Shown in pieces: positions 26,738 to 37,541 of a stretch of 50,912 bases of DNA; positions within the stretch are counted from its first letter, which is position 1, and each line of letters starts with the position of its first letter. Position numbers and translations under genes: made by a program. Source of the DNA: an uncultured Ferrovum sp. (GTDB lineage Bacteria > Pseudomonadota > Gammaproteobacteria > Burkholderiales > Ferrovaceae); NCBI GenBank assembly GCA_903867885.1, contig CAIPTD010000146.1, positions 1 to 50,912 on the forward strand, given 5' to 3'. The notes under the pieces were generated by a model, which saw only the letters and a list, made by a program, of their open reading frames with translations, did not search any database and had not been told where the DNA came from.

Positions 26738-28015
26738 ATGAATGAGCGAAGCGAACTCCTCAAGAACATTGATAGTCACTGCGAAACCCTAGAAGAACAA
26801 CTGATTGCCTGGCGCAGGGATTTTCATGCGCACCCTGAGCTCTCAAATCGCGAGTTTCGCACTGCGGATATTGTTGCTGCACACCTTCGCGAACTTGGAC
26901 TTAAGGTTCAGGTAAAGATAGCCCACACAGGTGTAGTGGCTCTCCTTGAAGGCGCGCACCCCGGCCCTGTTGTAGCACTTCGCGCCGACATGGATGCCCT
27001 GCCAGTTGCGGAAGAAGTAGATCTCCCCTTTGCATCCGAGGTCACGGCCGACTATGAAGGCAAAACAGTTTCAGTCATGCATGCCTGCGGTCACGATGCC
27101 CACACAGCAATTTTGATGTGCGTAGCCAGCGTGTTGACTGCGCAAAAATCCAACTTGAAAGGCAGCATTAAATTCATTTTTCAGCCGGCAGAAGAACAAG
27201 CTCCCAGAGGCGAAGAGGGGGGCGCTGAATTGATGATCAAGCAAGGGGTATTAGAAAACCCAGCCCCTGCTGCCATTTTTGGTTTACATGTGATTGCGGG
27301 CATGCCGACAGGGCACATTGGTTACCGCTCTGGCCCCACCATGGCTAGCTCAGACACCATGCGCATTACGGTTGAAGGTTGCCAGTGCCATGGCGCCATG
27401 CCCTGGATGGGGATTGACCCGATCGTCGTCGCGTCCCAAGTTGTGATGGGTTTGCAAACCATTGAAAGTCGCCAAGTAGACGTCACCCGCGAACCCAGCA
27501 TCATTTCAGTGGGATCGATTCATGGTGGTGTACGCGACAATATCATTCCCGATCGTGTGGAGCTCTTAGGTACGATTCGCACGTTTGATGAGACCATGCG
27601 CTCCGATATCGCAGAGCGCGTAGAACGTACCGCAACGCACATCGCACAATCAGCCGGTGCGACTGCAAAAGTGGAAGTAGAACGCGGTTACGATGTCACC
27701 ATTAACCATCCTGCTTTGACTGCACAAATGGTCCCCACCCTTGAGCGCGTAGCCGGCAAAGACAAGGTGTTTATCAGCCCCAAACTCACGGGCGCTGAAG
27801 ACTTTTCACGTTATCAACAGCGTATTCCGGGCTTCTTTTTCTTTCTTGGAATTACCCCTGAAACCACACCTCGTGATCTAGTTGCCTCCAATCATTCGCC
27901 CAGATTTTATGTGGATGAATCTGGTCTGCTGTTAGGTGCGCGGGCCTTGGCCCATCTTGCGGTGGATTACCTTGAGGACGCCGGCAAAAACAAAGAAGAG
28001 CAGTTATCCAAATAA
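26738..28015 (+). CDS. M20 family amidohydrolase (hippurate / N-acyl-amino-acid hydrolase type)
   Basis: A cytoplasmic metal-dependent hydrolase of 425 residues that cleaves N-acyl amino acids or similar amides. Metal-binding motifs: ADMDALP, MHACGHDAHTAIL (Cys and His ligands) and FQPAEE (Glu ligands), then FGLHV; a dimerisation domain fills about 200-310 (SSDTMRITVEGCQCHGAMPWMGIDP) and the last ligand region is LTGAEDFS. Those features match IAA-amino-acid/hippurate hydrolases. The frame is open to 26480, but the ATG at 26738 is chosen: AAGGA stands 9 bases before it and the protein begins as relatives do; the extra N-terminus would overlap the divergent gene. The natural substrate is unknown. 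Confidence 0.88.
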   Translation: MNERSELLKNIDSHCETLEEQLIAWRRDFHAHPELSNREFRTADIVAAHLRELGLKVQVKIAHTGVVALLEGAHPGPVVALRADMDALPVAEEVDLPFASEVTADYEGKTVSVMHACGHDAHTAILMCVASVLTAQKSNLKGSIKFIFQPAEEQAPRGEEGGAELMIKQGVLENPAPAAIFGLHVIAGMPTGHIGYRSGPTMASSDTMRITVEGCQCHGAMPWMGIDPIVVASQVVMGLQTIESRQVDVTREPSIISVGSIHGGVRDNIIPDRVELLGTIRTFDETMRSDIAERVERTATHIAQSAGATAKVEVERGYDVTINHPALTAQMVPTLERVAGKDKVFISPKLTGAEDFSRYQQRIPGFFFFLGITPETTPRDLVASNHSPRFYVDESGLLLGARALAHLAVDYLEDAGKNKEEQLSK

Positions 28016-28029
28016 GAACGAGACCTCTT

Positions 28030-28069
28030 AAGTGAGGGAGCCCAAATGATTGGGCTTATGCATTCACTT
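28030..28069. terminator. Bidirectional terminator candidate between amidohydrolase and rnhB
   Basis: AGCCCAA (28039-28045), loop ATGA, TTGGGCT (28050-28056) is a perfect 7-bp stem, and AAGTGA (28030-28035) with TCACTT (28064-28069) extends it as an outer stem. There is no long T-run. It lies between stop codons of convergent genes. Confidence 0.6.
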
Positions 28070-28076
28070 GAGTTCC

Positions 28077-28727
28077 TTAAAAATGTAATGCCAACGCCTC
28101 TCTAACGGGCGCAAAACTCAATCGATGTTCAGGCGTAGGTTTCAACTTTAATAACAAGGCTCGATGCGCTGCCGTGGGATAGCCTTTATGTTGATCGAAG
28201 CCCCATTCTGGGTAGCGATGATGCATCTCAAGTAAAACTTTATCGCGTGCTGTTTTAGCCAAAATCGAGGCAGCAGAAATAGAAGGTTCTAAGCGATCCC
28301 CTCCTACAATACAGCGCGTGGTAATCGCAAAATCAGGCGCACGATTGCCATCCACTAAAACCATATCGGGCTGAACAGAAAGCAACTGCACCGCTCTTTG
28401 CATCGCCAAAAAAGTGGCCTTTAAAATATTGAATTGATCGATCTCTTGGGCTGTGGCGCTCGCAATCGCCCAGGCCTTGGCGCGCTCTTTAATCAGTGGT
28501 GCAAGTAGGTCTCGTTTTTTTTCAGAGAGCTTTTTGGAATCATCCAGGCCTTCAATAGGATATGCGGGATCTAAAATTACAGCCGCAGCATACACCGGCC
28601 CCGCAAGAGGACCGCGCCCCGCCTCATCAACACCGCAGGGCCATATTACTGTGTTGGCATGGCCGGATAGAATCATTGGGAAGTAATCTGCTACCGTCTC
28701 TCTATCCAGGGGGCTAAGCTCTCGCAT
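28077..28727 (-). CDS. rnhB: Ribonuclease HII
   Basis: Removes ribonucleotides and RNA from RNA-DNA hybrids. It has 216 residues. The active-site motif [12 protein letters not shown] carries Asp and Glu; the other acidic residues are in LVDGN and [20 protein letters not shown] is also typical. The start is uncertain: the ATG at 28727 overlaps the end of lpxB by 37 bases, and the ATG at 28676 starts just after lpxB and gives a more usual length of 199. Neither has a clear ribosome binding site. The lpxB-rnhB order is common in proteobacteria. Confidence 0.95.
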   Translation of the reverse strand: MRELSPLDRETVADYFPMILSGHANTVIWPCGVDEAGRGPLAGPVYAAAVILDPAYPIEGLDDSKKLSEKKRDLLAPLIKERAKAWAIASATAQEIDQFNILKATFLAMQRAVQLLSVQPDMVLVDGNRAPDFAITTRCIVGGDRLEPSISAASILAKTARDKVLLEMHHRYPEWGFDQHKGYPTAAHRALLLKLKPTPEHRLSFAPVREALALHF

Positions 28728-29833
28728 ATCGCTTGGGGCGTATTGCTGACGAGCGTGTGATATAAATCCAATAGCCTAGACTCAATGCTTTGTCTTGCCT
28801 TGCCATCAGAGAGCAAATTTCCTAATGCACGAGCGAGATTTTCAGGCGTTGCCTCTTCCTGCAAAATCTCCGGAACCAGCCAATCATTAGCCAAAATATT
28901 AGGAAGGCTCACAAAGGGCAGATGCTTTCGAGCCCGCACCATGCGCGCGGTTAAAGAGGACAAACGATAGGTCACCACCATCGGGCAACCACATAAAGCG
29001 GCTTCTAGTGTTGCGGTACCCGAAGCAAGCAAACCTAAGTCTGCGGCAGTAAGTGCTTGGGTAGCATGGCCATGCATTAAGGTAATGGGCAACGTACCTT
29101 CTGGGTCACATCGCCACATCGCCTCATTAAAAAGATCATAAGTTTGACGGGTGGCCAAAGGAACGAGAAACCTCAGCTTTGGAAATCTCAAATTTAAGTG
29201 CTTTGCTGTCTCAACAAATAGTTGTGCATGAAACTTTAACTCTGATACACGGCTACCCGGCAATAAAGCCATAACGGGATCATTGCCAGGAATTTTCAGT
29301 GCCTCTCGGGCTGCCGCTCTGTTAGGGGGATGCGGCAACTCATTGGCAAGGGGATGACCAATCCAGCGCGTTGTAATACCAGCACGTTCAAAGATGGCAG
29401 GTTCAAAAGGAAAAATAGCCAGTACCGCATTCACCGCTGACTTAATCCCCGGAAGCCTCCCCTTACGCCAAGCCCATACAGTGGGCGCCACACACTGAAT
29501 GGTAACAATGCCTTTTCTTTTTAAACGCCGACTGAGGCCCAAATTGAAATCAGGCGCATCTACGCCAATAAAAAGCGCGGGGGGATTTGACTCAAAATAT
29601 GAACACAGTTCGCGGCGGATGCGCAGCAAACGCGGAAGATGGCGCAGTACTTCCAAATACCCTCGCACAGATAAAGCATCCATGGGATATAAGCTTCGCG
29701 CTCCTTCTGCTTGCATTTTGGGGCCGGCAATCCCCTCAAACTCAAGATTTGGCCATCGCGCTTTCAGTGCGCGAATCAATTCCGCGCCTAAGTAATCTCC
29801 TGATGCCTCTCCTGCAACCATGCCGATACGCAC
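28691..29833 (-). CDS. lpxB: Lipid-A-disaccharide synthase LpxB
   Basis: A peripheral inner-membrane glycosyltransferase (family GT19) that joins UDP-diacylglucosamine and lipid X to the lipid A disaccharide. It has 380 residues, full length. The start has [16 protein letters not shown] with the typical GEASGD motif; [31 protein letters not shown] and [13 protein letters not shown] are present. It follows lpxA by 8 bases and overlaps the long form of rnhB. Confidence 0.97.
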   Translation of the reverse strand: MRIGMVAGEASGDYLGAELIRALKARWPNLEFEGIAGPKMQAEGARSLYPMDALSVRGYLEVLRHLPRLLRIRRELCSYFESNPPALFIGVDAPDFNLGLSRRLKRKGIVTIQCVAPTVWAWRKGRLPGIKSAVNAVLAIFPFEPAIFERAGITTRWIGHPLANELPHPPNRAAAREALKIPGNDPVMALLPGSRVSELKFHAQLFVETAKHLNLRFPKLRFLVPLATRQTYDLFNEAMWRCDPEGTLPITLMHGHATQALTAADLGLLASGTATLEAALCGCPMVVTYRLSSLTARMVRARKHLPFVSLPNILANDWLVPEILQEEATPENLARALGNLLSDGKARQSIESRLLDLYHTLVSNTPQAICESLAPWIERR

Positions 29834-29841
29834 AAAAATTC

Positions 29842-30624
29842 CTAGCGCAGAATGCCGCGGGTGCTGCCCGCAAGAAATTCAACCATGACTTTTAGTTCTG
29901 GTGTGTGTTCAGCGAGTGTAGCGATTTGAACTTGAGCCTCTTCGTAAGATAGCCCGTTACGATAAAGCGCACGGTAGGCATTTTTTATTTCTGTAATTGC
30001 ATCAGTACTGTAGCCTCTTCGCTTCAAGCCCTCGCTATTAATGCCTCGCGGAGCTGCAGGGTTTCCGGCAATCAGCATAAAGGGAGGGATGTCTTGCGTG
30101 ATCACTGCAGAAATTCCGCAAAAGCTATGGGCCCCCACTTGCACAAATTGATGCACCCCCACAAAGCCCCCTAAGGTGACCCAATCGCCAATATGCACGT
30201 GCCCGGCTAAGGTAGCGTGATTGGCTAAAACTGTATGGCTACCCACAGTGCAATCATGCGCAATATGCACATAGGCCATGATCCAATTGTCATCCCCTAC
30301 TTGGGTATAAGCTAGGTCTTCTGCCGTTCCGCGATTGAGGGTGCAGAATTCTCGTATGGTGTTGCGATGGCCAATTTCAAGCCGCGTAGGCTGGCCACGA
30401 TATTTTTTGTCTTGAGGGGCTTCGCCGATCGAGCAATGCGAATGAATGTGATTATCTTCACCAATCGAAGTGGGCCCCGCTAAGCGGGTATAAGCCCCAA
30501 TCCTGCTGCGCGCGCCAATCTGCACCCCCGCTTCAATAATCGCAAAAGGACCAACCTCAACCCCTGAACCCAGTTCAGCGGAAGGATCAATAATGGCAGA
30601 AGGGTGGATCAGTGAATCAGTCAA
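29842..30624 (-). CDS. lpxA: UDP-N-acetylglucosamine acyltransferase LpxA (TTG start)
   Basis: Transfers a 3-hydroxyacyl chain from acyl carrier protein to UDP-GlcNAc, the first lipid A step. The protein is about 260 residues, a left-handed beta-helix of hexapeptide repeats, with the catalytic His in [12 protein letters not shown] and [12 protein letters not shown] following. The frame has no ATG near the expected start. A TTG at 30624 overlaps the fabZ stop (TTGA) and gives [13 protein letters not shown], which suits the family; GGAAAAGG lies just upstream. A GTG at 30642 is the alternative. It lies between fabZ and lpxB, the standard order. Confidence 0.95.
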   Translation of the reverse strand: MTDSLIHPSAIIDPSAELGSGVEVGPFAIIEAGVQIGARSRIGAYTRLAGPTSIGEDNHIHSHCSIGEAPQDKKYRGQPTRLEIGHRNTIREFCTLNRGTAEDLAYTQVGDDNWIMAYVHIAHDCTVGSHTVLANHATLAGHVHIGDWVTLGGFVGVHQFVQVGAHSFCGISAVITQDIPPFMLIAGNPAAPRGINSEGLKRRGYSTDAITEIKNAYRALYRNGLSYEEAQVQIATLAEHTPELKVMVEFLAGSTRGILR

Positions 30625-31064
30625 AGCGCCTTTTCCGTGCACAACAAATCACCTTCGGCAACCACAATGCCATCCACTTTAGCCTTGGCGCTAAATTTCC
30701 AAATACGATGCACACAGCGGATCAGTTCAGATTCAAGAATTAACTGATCACCCGGAAATACCGGTTTCTTAAAACGGGCCTTATCAATGCCCACAAAGTA
30801 ACTCACTGTTTTATCAGCAGGCTTTTGATCCGCCGTTTTAAATGAAAGAATGGCTGAAGCTTGAGCTAGCGCTTCTATGATGAGTACCCCCGGCATGACT
30901 GGATGATGCGGAAAGTGTCCGGTAAAAAACTGCTCATTCACCGTAACATTCTTCAGAGCAACAATCTTCTTACCAGGCTCCACTTCCAGTACTTTATCCA
31001 ACAATAGGAACGGATATCGATGGGGCAGATATTCCAGAATTTCTTTTAAGTCCATGCCGCTCAA
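30621..31064 (-). CDS. fabZ: (3R)-hydroxyacyl-ACP dehydratase FabZ (TTG start likely)
   Basis: A 147-residue hotdog-fold enzyme of fatty acid synthesis that dehydrates hydroxyacyl-ACP. The active site is clear: His in [11 protein letters not shown] and Glu in IEALAQ, after [13 protein letters not shown]. Two starts are possible: TTG at 31064, which overlaps the lpxD stop as TTGA and has a perfect GGAGGA ribosome binding site 9 bases away, and ATG at 31055, for which that site is 18 bases distant. I take TTG. The 4-base overlap with lpxD and the TTGA overlap with lpxA suggest coupled translation. Confidence 0.95.
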   Translation of the reverse strand: MSGMDLKEILEYLPHRYPFLLLDKVLEVEPGKKIVALKNVTVNEQFFTGHFPHHPVMPGVLIIEALAQASAILSFKTADQKPADKTVSYFVGIDKARFKKPVFPGDQLILESELIRCVHRIWKFSAKAKVDGIVVAEGDLLCTEKAL

Positions 31065-32095
31065 GATTGTCCATCCTCCGTCGTATCGTTGTATTGCCGT
31101 TTTAATGCATGAATCGTATTGCTTAATTCAGGCAAGCTGCGCAAAGCAGCTAGGGTATGCATCCAAGTGCGGTGAGGCTGGCTTGGAATGGAAGAAGTAT
31201 AAACACCTGGCTCCGTGATGGATTTAGTAATTAAGGAAAAACCTGAAACGGTTGTTCCATCGCATATCTCCACGTGCCCCACTATGCCTACCCCTCCACC
31301 GATTCGGCAAGCTCGGCCGATATGGGTACTCCCTGAAATTCCGGTGCATCCTGCAATCACTGTATGCGCACCTATTCTAACGTTATGGCCTATTTGAATC
31401 AGGTTGTCGAGTTTTACCCCTTCCTCTATCACCGTATCGTCTAGCGCACCGCGATCAATAGTAGTGTTGGCTCCCACTTCCACATCATCCCCTATCAGTA
31501 CCCGACCAATCTGAGGGATTTTGATCCAAGAGGAACCTGACCAAGCCATACCAAAACCATCGGCCCCGATGACTACCCCAGAATGCAGAATACATCGCTG
31601 ACCTATGGAACAATCATCGTAAATGGTGGCGTTGTCATGTAAGCGTGTATCAGTACCGATTAACACCCCGCTCCCTATTCGAACCCCGGCGCCAATCACT
31701 ACGCCCGCAGACAAGCGAGTGTGAGCTCCAACAGAGCTATGGGCACCAATACTACAATTTGCGGCGATCTCAGCACTGGGATCAATCACAGCACTGGGAT
31801 GGATGCCCGCTGCGGGTCTTTTTTCTGGGTGCAAGAGTTGGGCAGCCCGGGCGTAACTTGCATAGGGGTTATTGACTATCAACCGGGGAACCTGTGTACC
31901 CTCACGATCCGCATTCGCAACGATCACTGCCCCCGCTTTTGTTTTTATCAACTGGGGGCGATAGCGAGGATTAGAGAGAAAACTAAGGTGATGAGAATCA
32001 GCCCGCTCTAGTGTTGCCACACCACTGACACGGGCGTTTGCATCCCCTAACAACTCCGCTTCAATAGCTTCGGCAAGATCGGCTAAACGCCACAT
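31061..32095 (-). CDS. lpxD: UDP-3-O-acylglucosamine N-acyltransferase LpxD
   Basis: Adds the second (N-linked) hydroxyacyl chain to UDP-acyl-GlcN in lipid A synthesis. It has 344 residues: an N-terminal uridine-binding domain ([19 protein letters not shown]) and a long left-handed beta-helix with hexapeptide repeats, and the catalytic His in [14 protein letters not shown]-terminal helix (about 310-340) binds acyl carrier protein. It follows skp by 14 bases and overlaps fabZ by 4. Confidence 0.97.
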   Translation of the reverse strand: MWRLADLAEAIEAELLGDANARVSGVATLERADSHHLSFLSNPRYRPQLIKTKAGAVIVANADREGTQVPRLIVNNPYASYARAAQLLHPEKRPAAGIHPSAVIDPSAEIAANCSIGAHSSVGAHTRLSAGVVIGAGVRIGSGVLIGTDTRLHDNATIYDDCSIGQRCILHSGVVIGADGFGMAWSGSSWIKIPQIGRVLIGDDVEVGANTTIDRGALDDTVIEEGVKLDNLIQIGHNVRIGAHTVIAGCTGISGSTHIGRACRIGGGVGIVGHVEICDGTTVSGFSLITKSITEPGVYTSSIPSQPHRTWMHTLAALRSLPELSNTIHALKRQYNDTTEDGQS

Positions 32096-32109
32096 CGAAC
32101 CATCAGACC

Positions 32110-32607
32110 TTATTTATCAGCCAGCGCTTTAAGCACTCGTTCGGTGATATCAATTTTAGGACCGGCGTAAATAGCATCTTGCAGAATCAGGTCATATTTT
32201 TCGGCCTCAGCCAATTCTTTGATGACCTTATTTGCCCGTTCTTGAACGGCTGCCAATTCTTCATTGCGGCGTGTGTTGAGGTCTTCACGAAACTCACGCT
32301 GTAAACGCTGAAAGTCACGGTTCATTGAAGCCAAATCGCGCTCCTTGCGTGAACGCTCAGACTCGCTCATCGTTGCGCCATCTTTGGTGAGTTGGTTTTG
32401 TAAGTCTTGCGTTTGTTTGGCGATCTTTTGCAAACTGGCATCGCGCTCAGCAAACTCTTTTTCCAGCTTACGTTGTGATTTTTGTGCTGGCGCAGCTTCA
32501 CGGAAAATTCTTTCGGTTTGAACAAATCCAATTTTTAGTTCTGCTGCTTGTACCAAAGGGGTTGCAAGAACCAGTGCGGATAAAACAAGAATACTTAGAC
32601 GTTTCAC
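32110..32607 (-). CDS. skp: Periplasmic chaperone Skp/OmpH
   Basis: Holds unfolded outer-membrane proteins on their way to the BAM complex. The protein has a signal peptide ([21 protein letters not shown], cleaved near VQA; quoted here as MKRLS ... LVQA) and then [21 protein letters not shown], a long charged coiled coil (about 35-130) that forms the tentacles of the trimer. The frame also permits an ATG at 32619, but the GTG at 32607 gives the usual signal peptide and has GGAGAG 5 bases upstream. It lies directly downstream of bamA, the standard position. Confidence 0.92.
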   Translation of the reverse strand: MKRLSILVLSALVLATPLVQAAELKIGFVQTERIFREAAPAQKSQRKLEKEFAERDASLQKIAKQTQDLQNQLTKDGATMSESERSRKERDLASMNRDFQRLQREFREDLNTRRNEELAAVQERANKVIKELAEAEKYDLILQDAIYAGPKIDITERVLKALADK

Positions 32608-32651
32608 AATGCTCTCCATCTCAAAAATTAGGTAGTGCTTAAGAGCTTCAC

Positions 32652-34943
32652 TCAGAACGAGCTTCCCAGCGTAAATTGAAGTCTCTCAAGGGTGTCAACT
32701 GACTGAGACTTAACCGGGATTGCGTAACTGAATTTCAGCGGGCCTACAGGAGAGTACCAAGTAAAGGCAGTTCCAGCCGACATACGCAGCGTCCCAAAAG
32801 TGGGGCTCTCGCCTGCACCGTATACATTACCCGCATCTGTAAAAAAAGACAGTCGAACTGATTTGTCGGTCTTGATGCCAGGGAAAGGGAATAACAACTC
32901 GCCTTGCGCCACGATTAATTTTGTTCCGCCCACCGATACCCCGGTTGATGGATCTCTTGGCCCAAGTGTACTGGTTCCAAATCCGCGAACAGAACCTACA
33001 CCGCCTCCAAAAAAGTTTTTAAAGAAAGGAAGACTTTGGCCACTATAACCATTCGCCAATCCCAATTGCCCATTGAGTGAAAGGCTGACTCTAGGCAGGC
33101 TGACGGCCGTTAAAGGCACCAGATATTGGCCATGCACATCGGCACGATAGTAATGCAAAGCCCCCCCTGGTACACCCAATTCTAAACCGTACTGTTGCAG
33201 CAAACCGCTGGTGGGATAAAGGATACTGTCACGACTATCACGTGAGAAATTACCATTTACTTTGATCGCATCGGTCTCTGAACCAAATGAATTTACAAAG
33301 TTAATGTACTGCGTGGGACTAGTAGAGATCACAGATAATTTGGTGTGCTCATAACCCGCCCCCACACCCACCGCATCGGTTTCAGATAAAGGAATGGAGA
33401 AATTAATATCAGCCCCATAGGTGTCACTCGTGTAAGGTGCAACGCCGGTTAACTGAGTGGTATCCACCTTACGGTCATAGATAGAGTATCCACGGCCGAT
33501 ACCTTCTTCTGTGAAATAGGGATTGTAGTAGGACAAGGACAAAGTTCGTGAAAGCGAACCCGTATTCAAGGCCAAGGTTAATGAGTTACCCGTACCAAAA
33601 ATATTATTTTGACTAATACTGGTGCTCAAAATCACTTTTTGCGCGCTTGAGTAACCCGCACCTAATTGAATACTTCCGGTTGATTTTTCAGTCAGCGATA
33701 CATTAACGTCGACTTGATCAGTCGTTCCCGGAACAGGAACCGAATCAACGTTAATTTCCGAGAAAAAACCCAAGCGTTCTAGACGGGTTTTAGAACGGTT
33801 CACTTTATCAATCGAATACCATGCCCCCTCTAGCTGACGAATCTCACGGCGCACCACCTCATCGCGTGTCTTAGCATTACCGGTGATATTGATCCGACGA
33901 ACATAAACACGGCGACCTGGGTCTACCGAAAAATTAAAACCTGCTGTTGCTTTATCTTTATCGGTCTGTGGCTCGGCGTTCACGTTAGCAAATGAATACC
34001 CTTCATTCGCCAAACGATCACTGACATTCTTGATGGATTCCGTCACGCGCTCGCGAGAAAACGGCTCACCTGATTTCAAAGTAATCAGCTTACGCAACTC
34101 ATCCTCTGGAACGGGGAACAATCCAGACATGGTTACATCAGTGACCATGTAAACCTTGCCCTCAGTGATATTGATGGTGATGAAGATCGCATCCCGCTCA
34201 GGCGTGATGGCAACCTGAGTAGAATCGATATTGAAGTCTAGGTAACCACGATTTTGGTAGTAGGATTTGAGTGTTTCCAAATCCCCCGATAGCTTCTGCT
34301 TAGAGTACTGATCGTTCTTGGAATACCATGTAAACCAGCCGGGGGTGGTCATGGTCATCAAATCGAGGAGATCAGACTCGGGGAATACGGTTGCCCCGTT
34401 AATGTGGACATCTTGTATGCGGGCTACTTCGCCTTCTTCAATATCGAAGGTCAGGGCTACACGATTACGTTCCAAATTTTTGACGCTGGTAGTGATTTTT
34501 GCGGAATAACGACCGCGCCCTTGATATTGGCGGCGTAATTCTTTTTCAGCACGATCCAGAAGAGATTGATCATAGACGCGTGATTCGGCAATTCCCACCT
34601 GCTTTAAACCATCTTTTAGTGAATCTTTACTGATATCTTTTGCACCGATGATTTCCATGGTGAAAATAGTGGGACGTTCTTGCACGGTCACAATCAAGAC
34701 ATCTTTATCGATGGCAATTTTTACGTCAGAAAAGAAACCAGTTGCAAATAAGGCTTTGATTGAGTCAGCCGCTTTTCCTTCATCTACTTCATCGCCTACT
34801 TTTAAGGGCAGATAGTTAAATACTGTACCCGCTTCAGTTCGCTGAATGCCCTCAATGCGAATGTCTTTAATAGTGACGGGATCAGCTGCAAAAGCAACTC
34901 CTGCCATCAGAGCAAAAATGAATGTGAGGGAGCGCAGGAACAT
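32652..34943 (-). CDS. bamA: Outer-membrane protein assembly factor BamA
   Basis: The central barrel protein of the BAM complex. It has 763 residues: signal peptide (cleavage after VAFA at 19), five POTRA domains (about 22-420; the first starts VTIKDIRIEGIQRTEAGTV), and a 16-strand barrel with the loop-6 motif VRGF (GSVRGFGTSTLGPRD) and a C-terminal Phe (FTLGSSF). It lies between rseP (11 bases upstream) and skp. The lipoprotein partner bamD is at 11197. Confidence 0.97.
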   Translation of the reverse strand: MFLRSLTFIFALMAGVAFAADPVTIKDIRIEGIQRTEAGTVFNYLPLKVGDEVDEGKAADSIKALFATGFFSDVKIAIDKDVLIVTVQERPTIFTMEIIGAKDISKDSLKDGLKQVGIAESRVYDQSLLDRAEKELRRQYQGRGRYSAKITTSVKNLERNRVALTFDIEEGEVARIQDVHINGATVFPESDLLDLMTMTTPGWFTWYSKNDQYSKQKLSGDLETLKSYYQNRGYLDFNIDSTQVAITPERDAIFITINITEGKVYMVTDVTMSGLFPVPEDELRKLITLKSGEPFSRERVTESIKNVSDRLANEGYSFANVNAEPQTDKDKATAGFNFSVDPGRRVYVRRINITGNAKTRDEVVRREIRQLEGAWYSIDKVNRSKTRLERLGFFSEINVDSVPVPGTTDQVDVNVSLTEKSTGSIQLGAGYSSAQKVILSTSISQNNIFGTGNSLTLALNTGSLSRTLSLSYYNPYFTEEGIGRGYSIYDRKVDTTQLTGVAPYTSDTYGADINFSIPLSETDAVGVGAGYEHTKLSVISTSPTQYINFVNSFGSETDAIKVNGNFSRDSRDSILYPTSGLLQQYGLELGVPGGALHYYRADVHGQYLVPLTAVSLPRVSLSLNGQLGLANGYSGQSLPFFKNFFGGGVGSVRGFGTSTLGPRDPSTGVSVGGTKLIVAQGELLFPFPGIKTDKSVRLSFFTDAGNVYGAGESPTFGTLRMSAGTAFTWYSPVGPLKFSYAIPVKSQSVDTLERLQFTLGSSF

Positions 34944-34954
34944 ATTAAGGGTGA

Positions 34955-36331
34955 TTAACCAGAAAAGAAGCGGTTGATATCGTTATAGAAGGCCAGAGCC
35001 ATCAGGCCAACTAATAATGTAAGTCCAACGCGAGTGCCTAACTCCATCCAGCGTATTGGAATCGGACGACCTGCTATTAACTCGAAACTATAATACAAAA
35101 GGTGGCCTCCATCTAGCACGGGGACAGGCAAAAGATTCAGAACCCCAAGACTCACACTCATTAACCCTAAAAAAGCCAGGAAAGGGATGAAGCCAAGCCG
35201 AGCCGAATCACCTGCTGCTGCTGCAATTTGCAGTGGCCCCCCTACCCCTTTAGAAGAAACCGAGCCCGTCAACATGCGCCCCATCATCTCCAAGGTAAGC
35301 GCACTTAAGTGATAGGTTTTCTGCATACCCTCAATCAAAGCCTGGCCCACTGGTCTTTGTATTGTCACCGTGAGTTTGTTTTTTAACTCAGGATCAATTG
35401 ATACACCCGCACCGATTCGGCCCACCTGCACGTCATGATCCAGCTCTGCATCAGGCGTTAAGCTTAAAGAGATGCGATGACCTTCGCGCAAAACTGTAAT
35501 GGCAAGTGGCTGATTAGGATGAGCCCGAACGATCTTGACCCACTCCGCCCAACCGCCTAGCGGAGTATTGTCTACTTCGATAATCTCATCGCCCACTTTT
35601 AACCCTTGTTTTTTTGCAGCCCCATCCGGAAGTAACACACCTAGGCGCGCCGGAATATTAGGGTCCCACGGGCTTAAACCCATCGCTTGAACAGGGTCTG
35701 CATTGTCTTTGGGCATGGGCTCCAGAGGCGGGAGATGGATTTGATAGCGTGTTCCGGTCTCCTGCTCTACAGTTAAATCACTTGCCTGACCTCTTAATGA
35801 ATTTGCCGTGATCTTGAGGCGCAAGTCTTGCCAATCTGTGACCGTTATATCATCCACCGCCACCACCAACTGGCCTTCTTTAATTCCTGCCAGCGCAGCA
35901 AGTGATTCTGGCTTGGGCGCATTCACATAGGGTTTAAGTCCTGGCATACCCAACATCGAAACCGAACCAAACAATGCGATGGCTAAAATAAAGTTTGCAA
36001 TGGGGCCAGCTGCCACAATTGCGGCGCGGCGCCAAACAGTTTGAGTGTTAAAAGCCCTATGCATATCTTCTGGTGGCACAGGTCCCTCACGCTCGTCCAC
36101 CATTTTGACGTAGCCCCCCAAAGGGATGGCACAGAGCGTCCATTCTGTCTGGTCTTTTCCATATTTTCCAAGCCACAACACAGGGCCAAAACCAATAGAA
36201 AAACGCAGCACCTTTACCCCACACAAACGTGCCACGCTGTAATGCCCAAACTCATGAAAACTCACCAATAAGCCTAGGGCAAGGATGAAAGCTGCGATTG
36301 TAAACAAAGAGCTTGAAGCGAGATTGATCAT
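34955..36331 (-). CDS. rseP: Site-2 zinc metalloprotease RseP
   Basis: An inner-membrane protease that cleaves anti-sigma factor RseA, releasing the envelope stress sigma factor, and clears signal peptides. It has 458 residues. Zinc site HEFGH is in transmembrane helix 1 (LLVSFHEFGHYSVARL); the third ligand is in NLLPVPVLDGGH near the C-terminus; two PDZ domains fill about 130-320. The frame is open to 36397, but that would overlap dxr; the ATG at 36331, 4 bases after dxr, gives the normal MINLASS start. The ribosome binding site is weak, so coupling to dxr is likely. Confidence 0.95.
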   Translation of the reverse strand: MINLASSSLFTIAAFILALGLLVSFHEFGHYSVARLCGVKVLRFSIGFGPVLWLGKYGKDQTEWTLCAIPLGGYVKMVDEREGPVPPEDMHRAFNTQTVWRRAAIVAAGPIANFILAIALFGSVSMLGMPGLKPYVNAPKPESLAALAGIKEGQLVVAVDDITVTDWQDLRLKITANSLRGQASDLTVEQETGTRYQIHLPPLEPMPKDNADPVQAMGLSPWDPNIPARLGVLLPDGAAKKQGLKVGDEIIEVDNTPLGGWAEWVKIVRAHPNQPLAITVLREGHRISLSLTPDAELDHDVQVGRIGAGVSIDPELKNKLTVTIQRPVGQALIEGMQKTYHLSALTLEMMGRMLTGSVSSKGVGGPLQIAAAAGDSARLGFIPFLAFLGLMSVSLGVLNLLPVPVLDGGHLLYYSFELIAGRPIPIRWMELGTRVGLTLLVGLMALAFYNDINRFFSG

Positions 36332-36335
36332 AGGT

Positions 36336-37541
36336 TTAATGTGCCTTAGCTTTAAGCCAGGCCTCCGTCCATTCCCGGGCACGGGAATCTGCATCAAAAA
36401 TGGCCTCTAGTGAATCAGCCGCAGTGACTCTTATGGCATCTAAGCAAGATTCAACCAAGCTTGAAATTTGGGTAAAAAGAATCCGTTCTTGTAAAAACGC
36501 TTCCACTGCCAATTCATTGGCTGCATTCATAATGGCAGGGGCAGTGCCCCCTTGGTGCATGGCAGAATAGGCAAGACGAATACAGGGAAAACGAAGTTCA
36601 TCTGGCGCTTGAAATTCAAGACGGCCCGCCTTAATTAAATCTAATCTTTCTACCCCAGAGTGAATTCTGTCTGGCCAGGCCAATGCATGGGCAATCGGCG
36701 TGCGCATATCTGCATTTCCTAGCTGCGCCAGTACTGAACCATCTACATACTCCACCAATGAATGCACCACACTCTGAGGATGGATCACGATTTCAACTTG
36801 TTCGGGTTGCGCGTGAAAGAGCCAACAGGCCTCAATCATTTCCAAGCCCTTATTCATCATGGTTGCCGAATCTACAGAGATTTTTCTTCCCATTACCCAA
36901 TTGGGATGCTTGCACGCTTCATCAGGCGTCACCAGGTTAAGGGTGGCAGGATCACGGTCTCTGAACGGCCCGCCAGAGGCGGTTAATAAAATTCTGGCAA
37001 CACCGCTTGCTGCTAGTCCCGCCGAAAAATCAACCGGCAGACTTTGAAAAATTGCGTTGTGTTCGCTATCTACCGGCAATAGCTTTGCGCCGCTGTCTGC
37101 AACCGCATCCATAAAGAGGGGGCCTGACATGACCAAGGCTTCTTTGTTCGCCAACAATACCCTTTTGCCTGCCTGCGCGGCCGCTAAAGTAGGGGGCAAG
37201 CCTGCCGCCCCCACAATCGCTGCCATTACAATCTTTACATCCGGATGGCAAGCCATCTCCACTAGGGCCGAACGGCCGCACAAAACGACCGTATTCAGAC
37301 CTTCTGATTTGAGGGAATGGCGCAGCGCTTCCGCCGCTTCACGATCCACCAGCACAGCAAATTCCGGGGAAAACTTTTTACATTGTTCCAGCAAAGTCTT
37401 GTGATCTTTTCTCGCACAAAGCGCAACAATCTTGAAAAGCTCGGGATGCAGATGAATCACTTCTAAAGTGCTGCGTCCGATAGACCCTGTAGAGCCTAAT
37501 AGCGTCATACCTTGTTGCGCGGATGCATGATCAAAAGACAT
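36336..37541 (-). CDS. dxr: 1-deoxy-D-xylulose 5-phosphate reductoisomerase
   Basis: Converts DXP to MEP, the committed step of the non-mevalonate isoprenoid path, which feeds uppS. It has 401 residues: NADPH motif [13 protein letters not shown], then [21 protein letters not shown] (metal and substrate ligands) and [28 protein letters not shown] and VHPQS. The chosen ATG at 37541 has GGAG 10 bases upstream and overlaps the end of cdsA by 11 bases; the frame allows an earlier start (37586), which would be deeper in cdsA. Confidence 0.96.
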   Translation of the reverse strand: MSFDHASAQQGMTLLGSTGSIGRSTLEVIHLHPELFKIVALCARKDHKTLLEQCKKFSPEFAVLVDREAAEALRHSLKSEGLNTVVLCGRSALVEMACHPDVKIVMAAIVGAAGLPPTLAAAQAGKRVLLANKEALVMSGPLFMDAVADSGAKLLPVDSEHNAIFQSLPVDFSAGLAASGVARILLTASGGPFRDRDPATLNLVTPDEACKHPNWVMGRKISVDSATMMNKGLEMIEACWLFHAQPEQVEIVIHPQSVVHSLVEYVDGSVLAQLGNADMRTPIAHALAWPDRIHSGVERLDLIKAGRLEFQAPDELRFPCIRLAYSAMHQGGTAPAIMNAANELAVEAFLQERILFTQISSLVESCLDAIRVTAADSLEAIFDADSRAREWTEAWLKAKAH

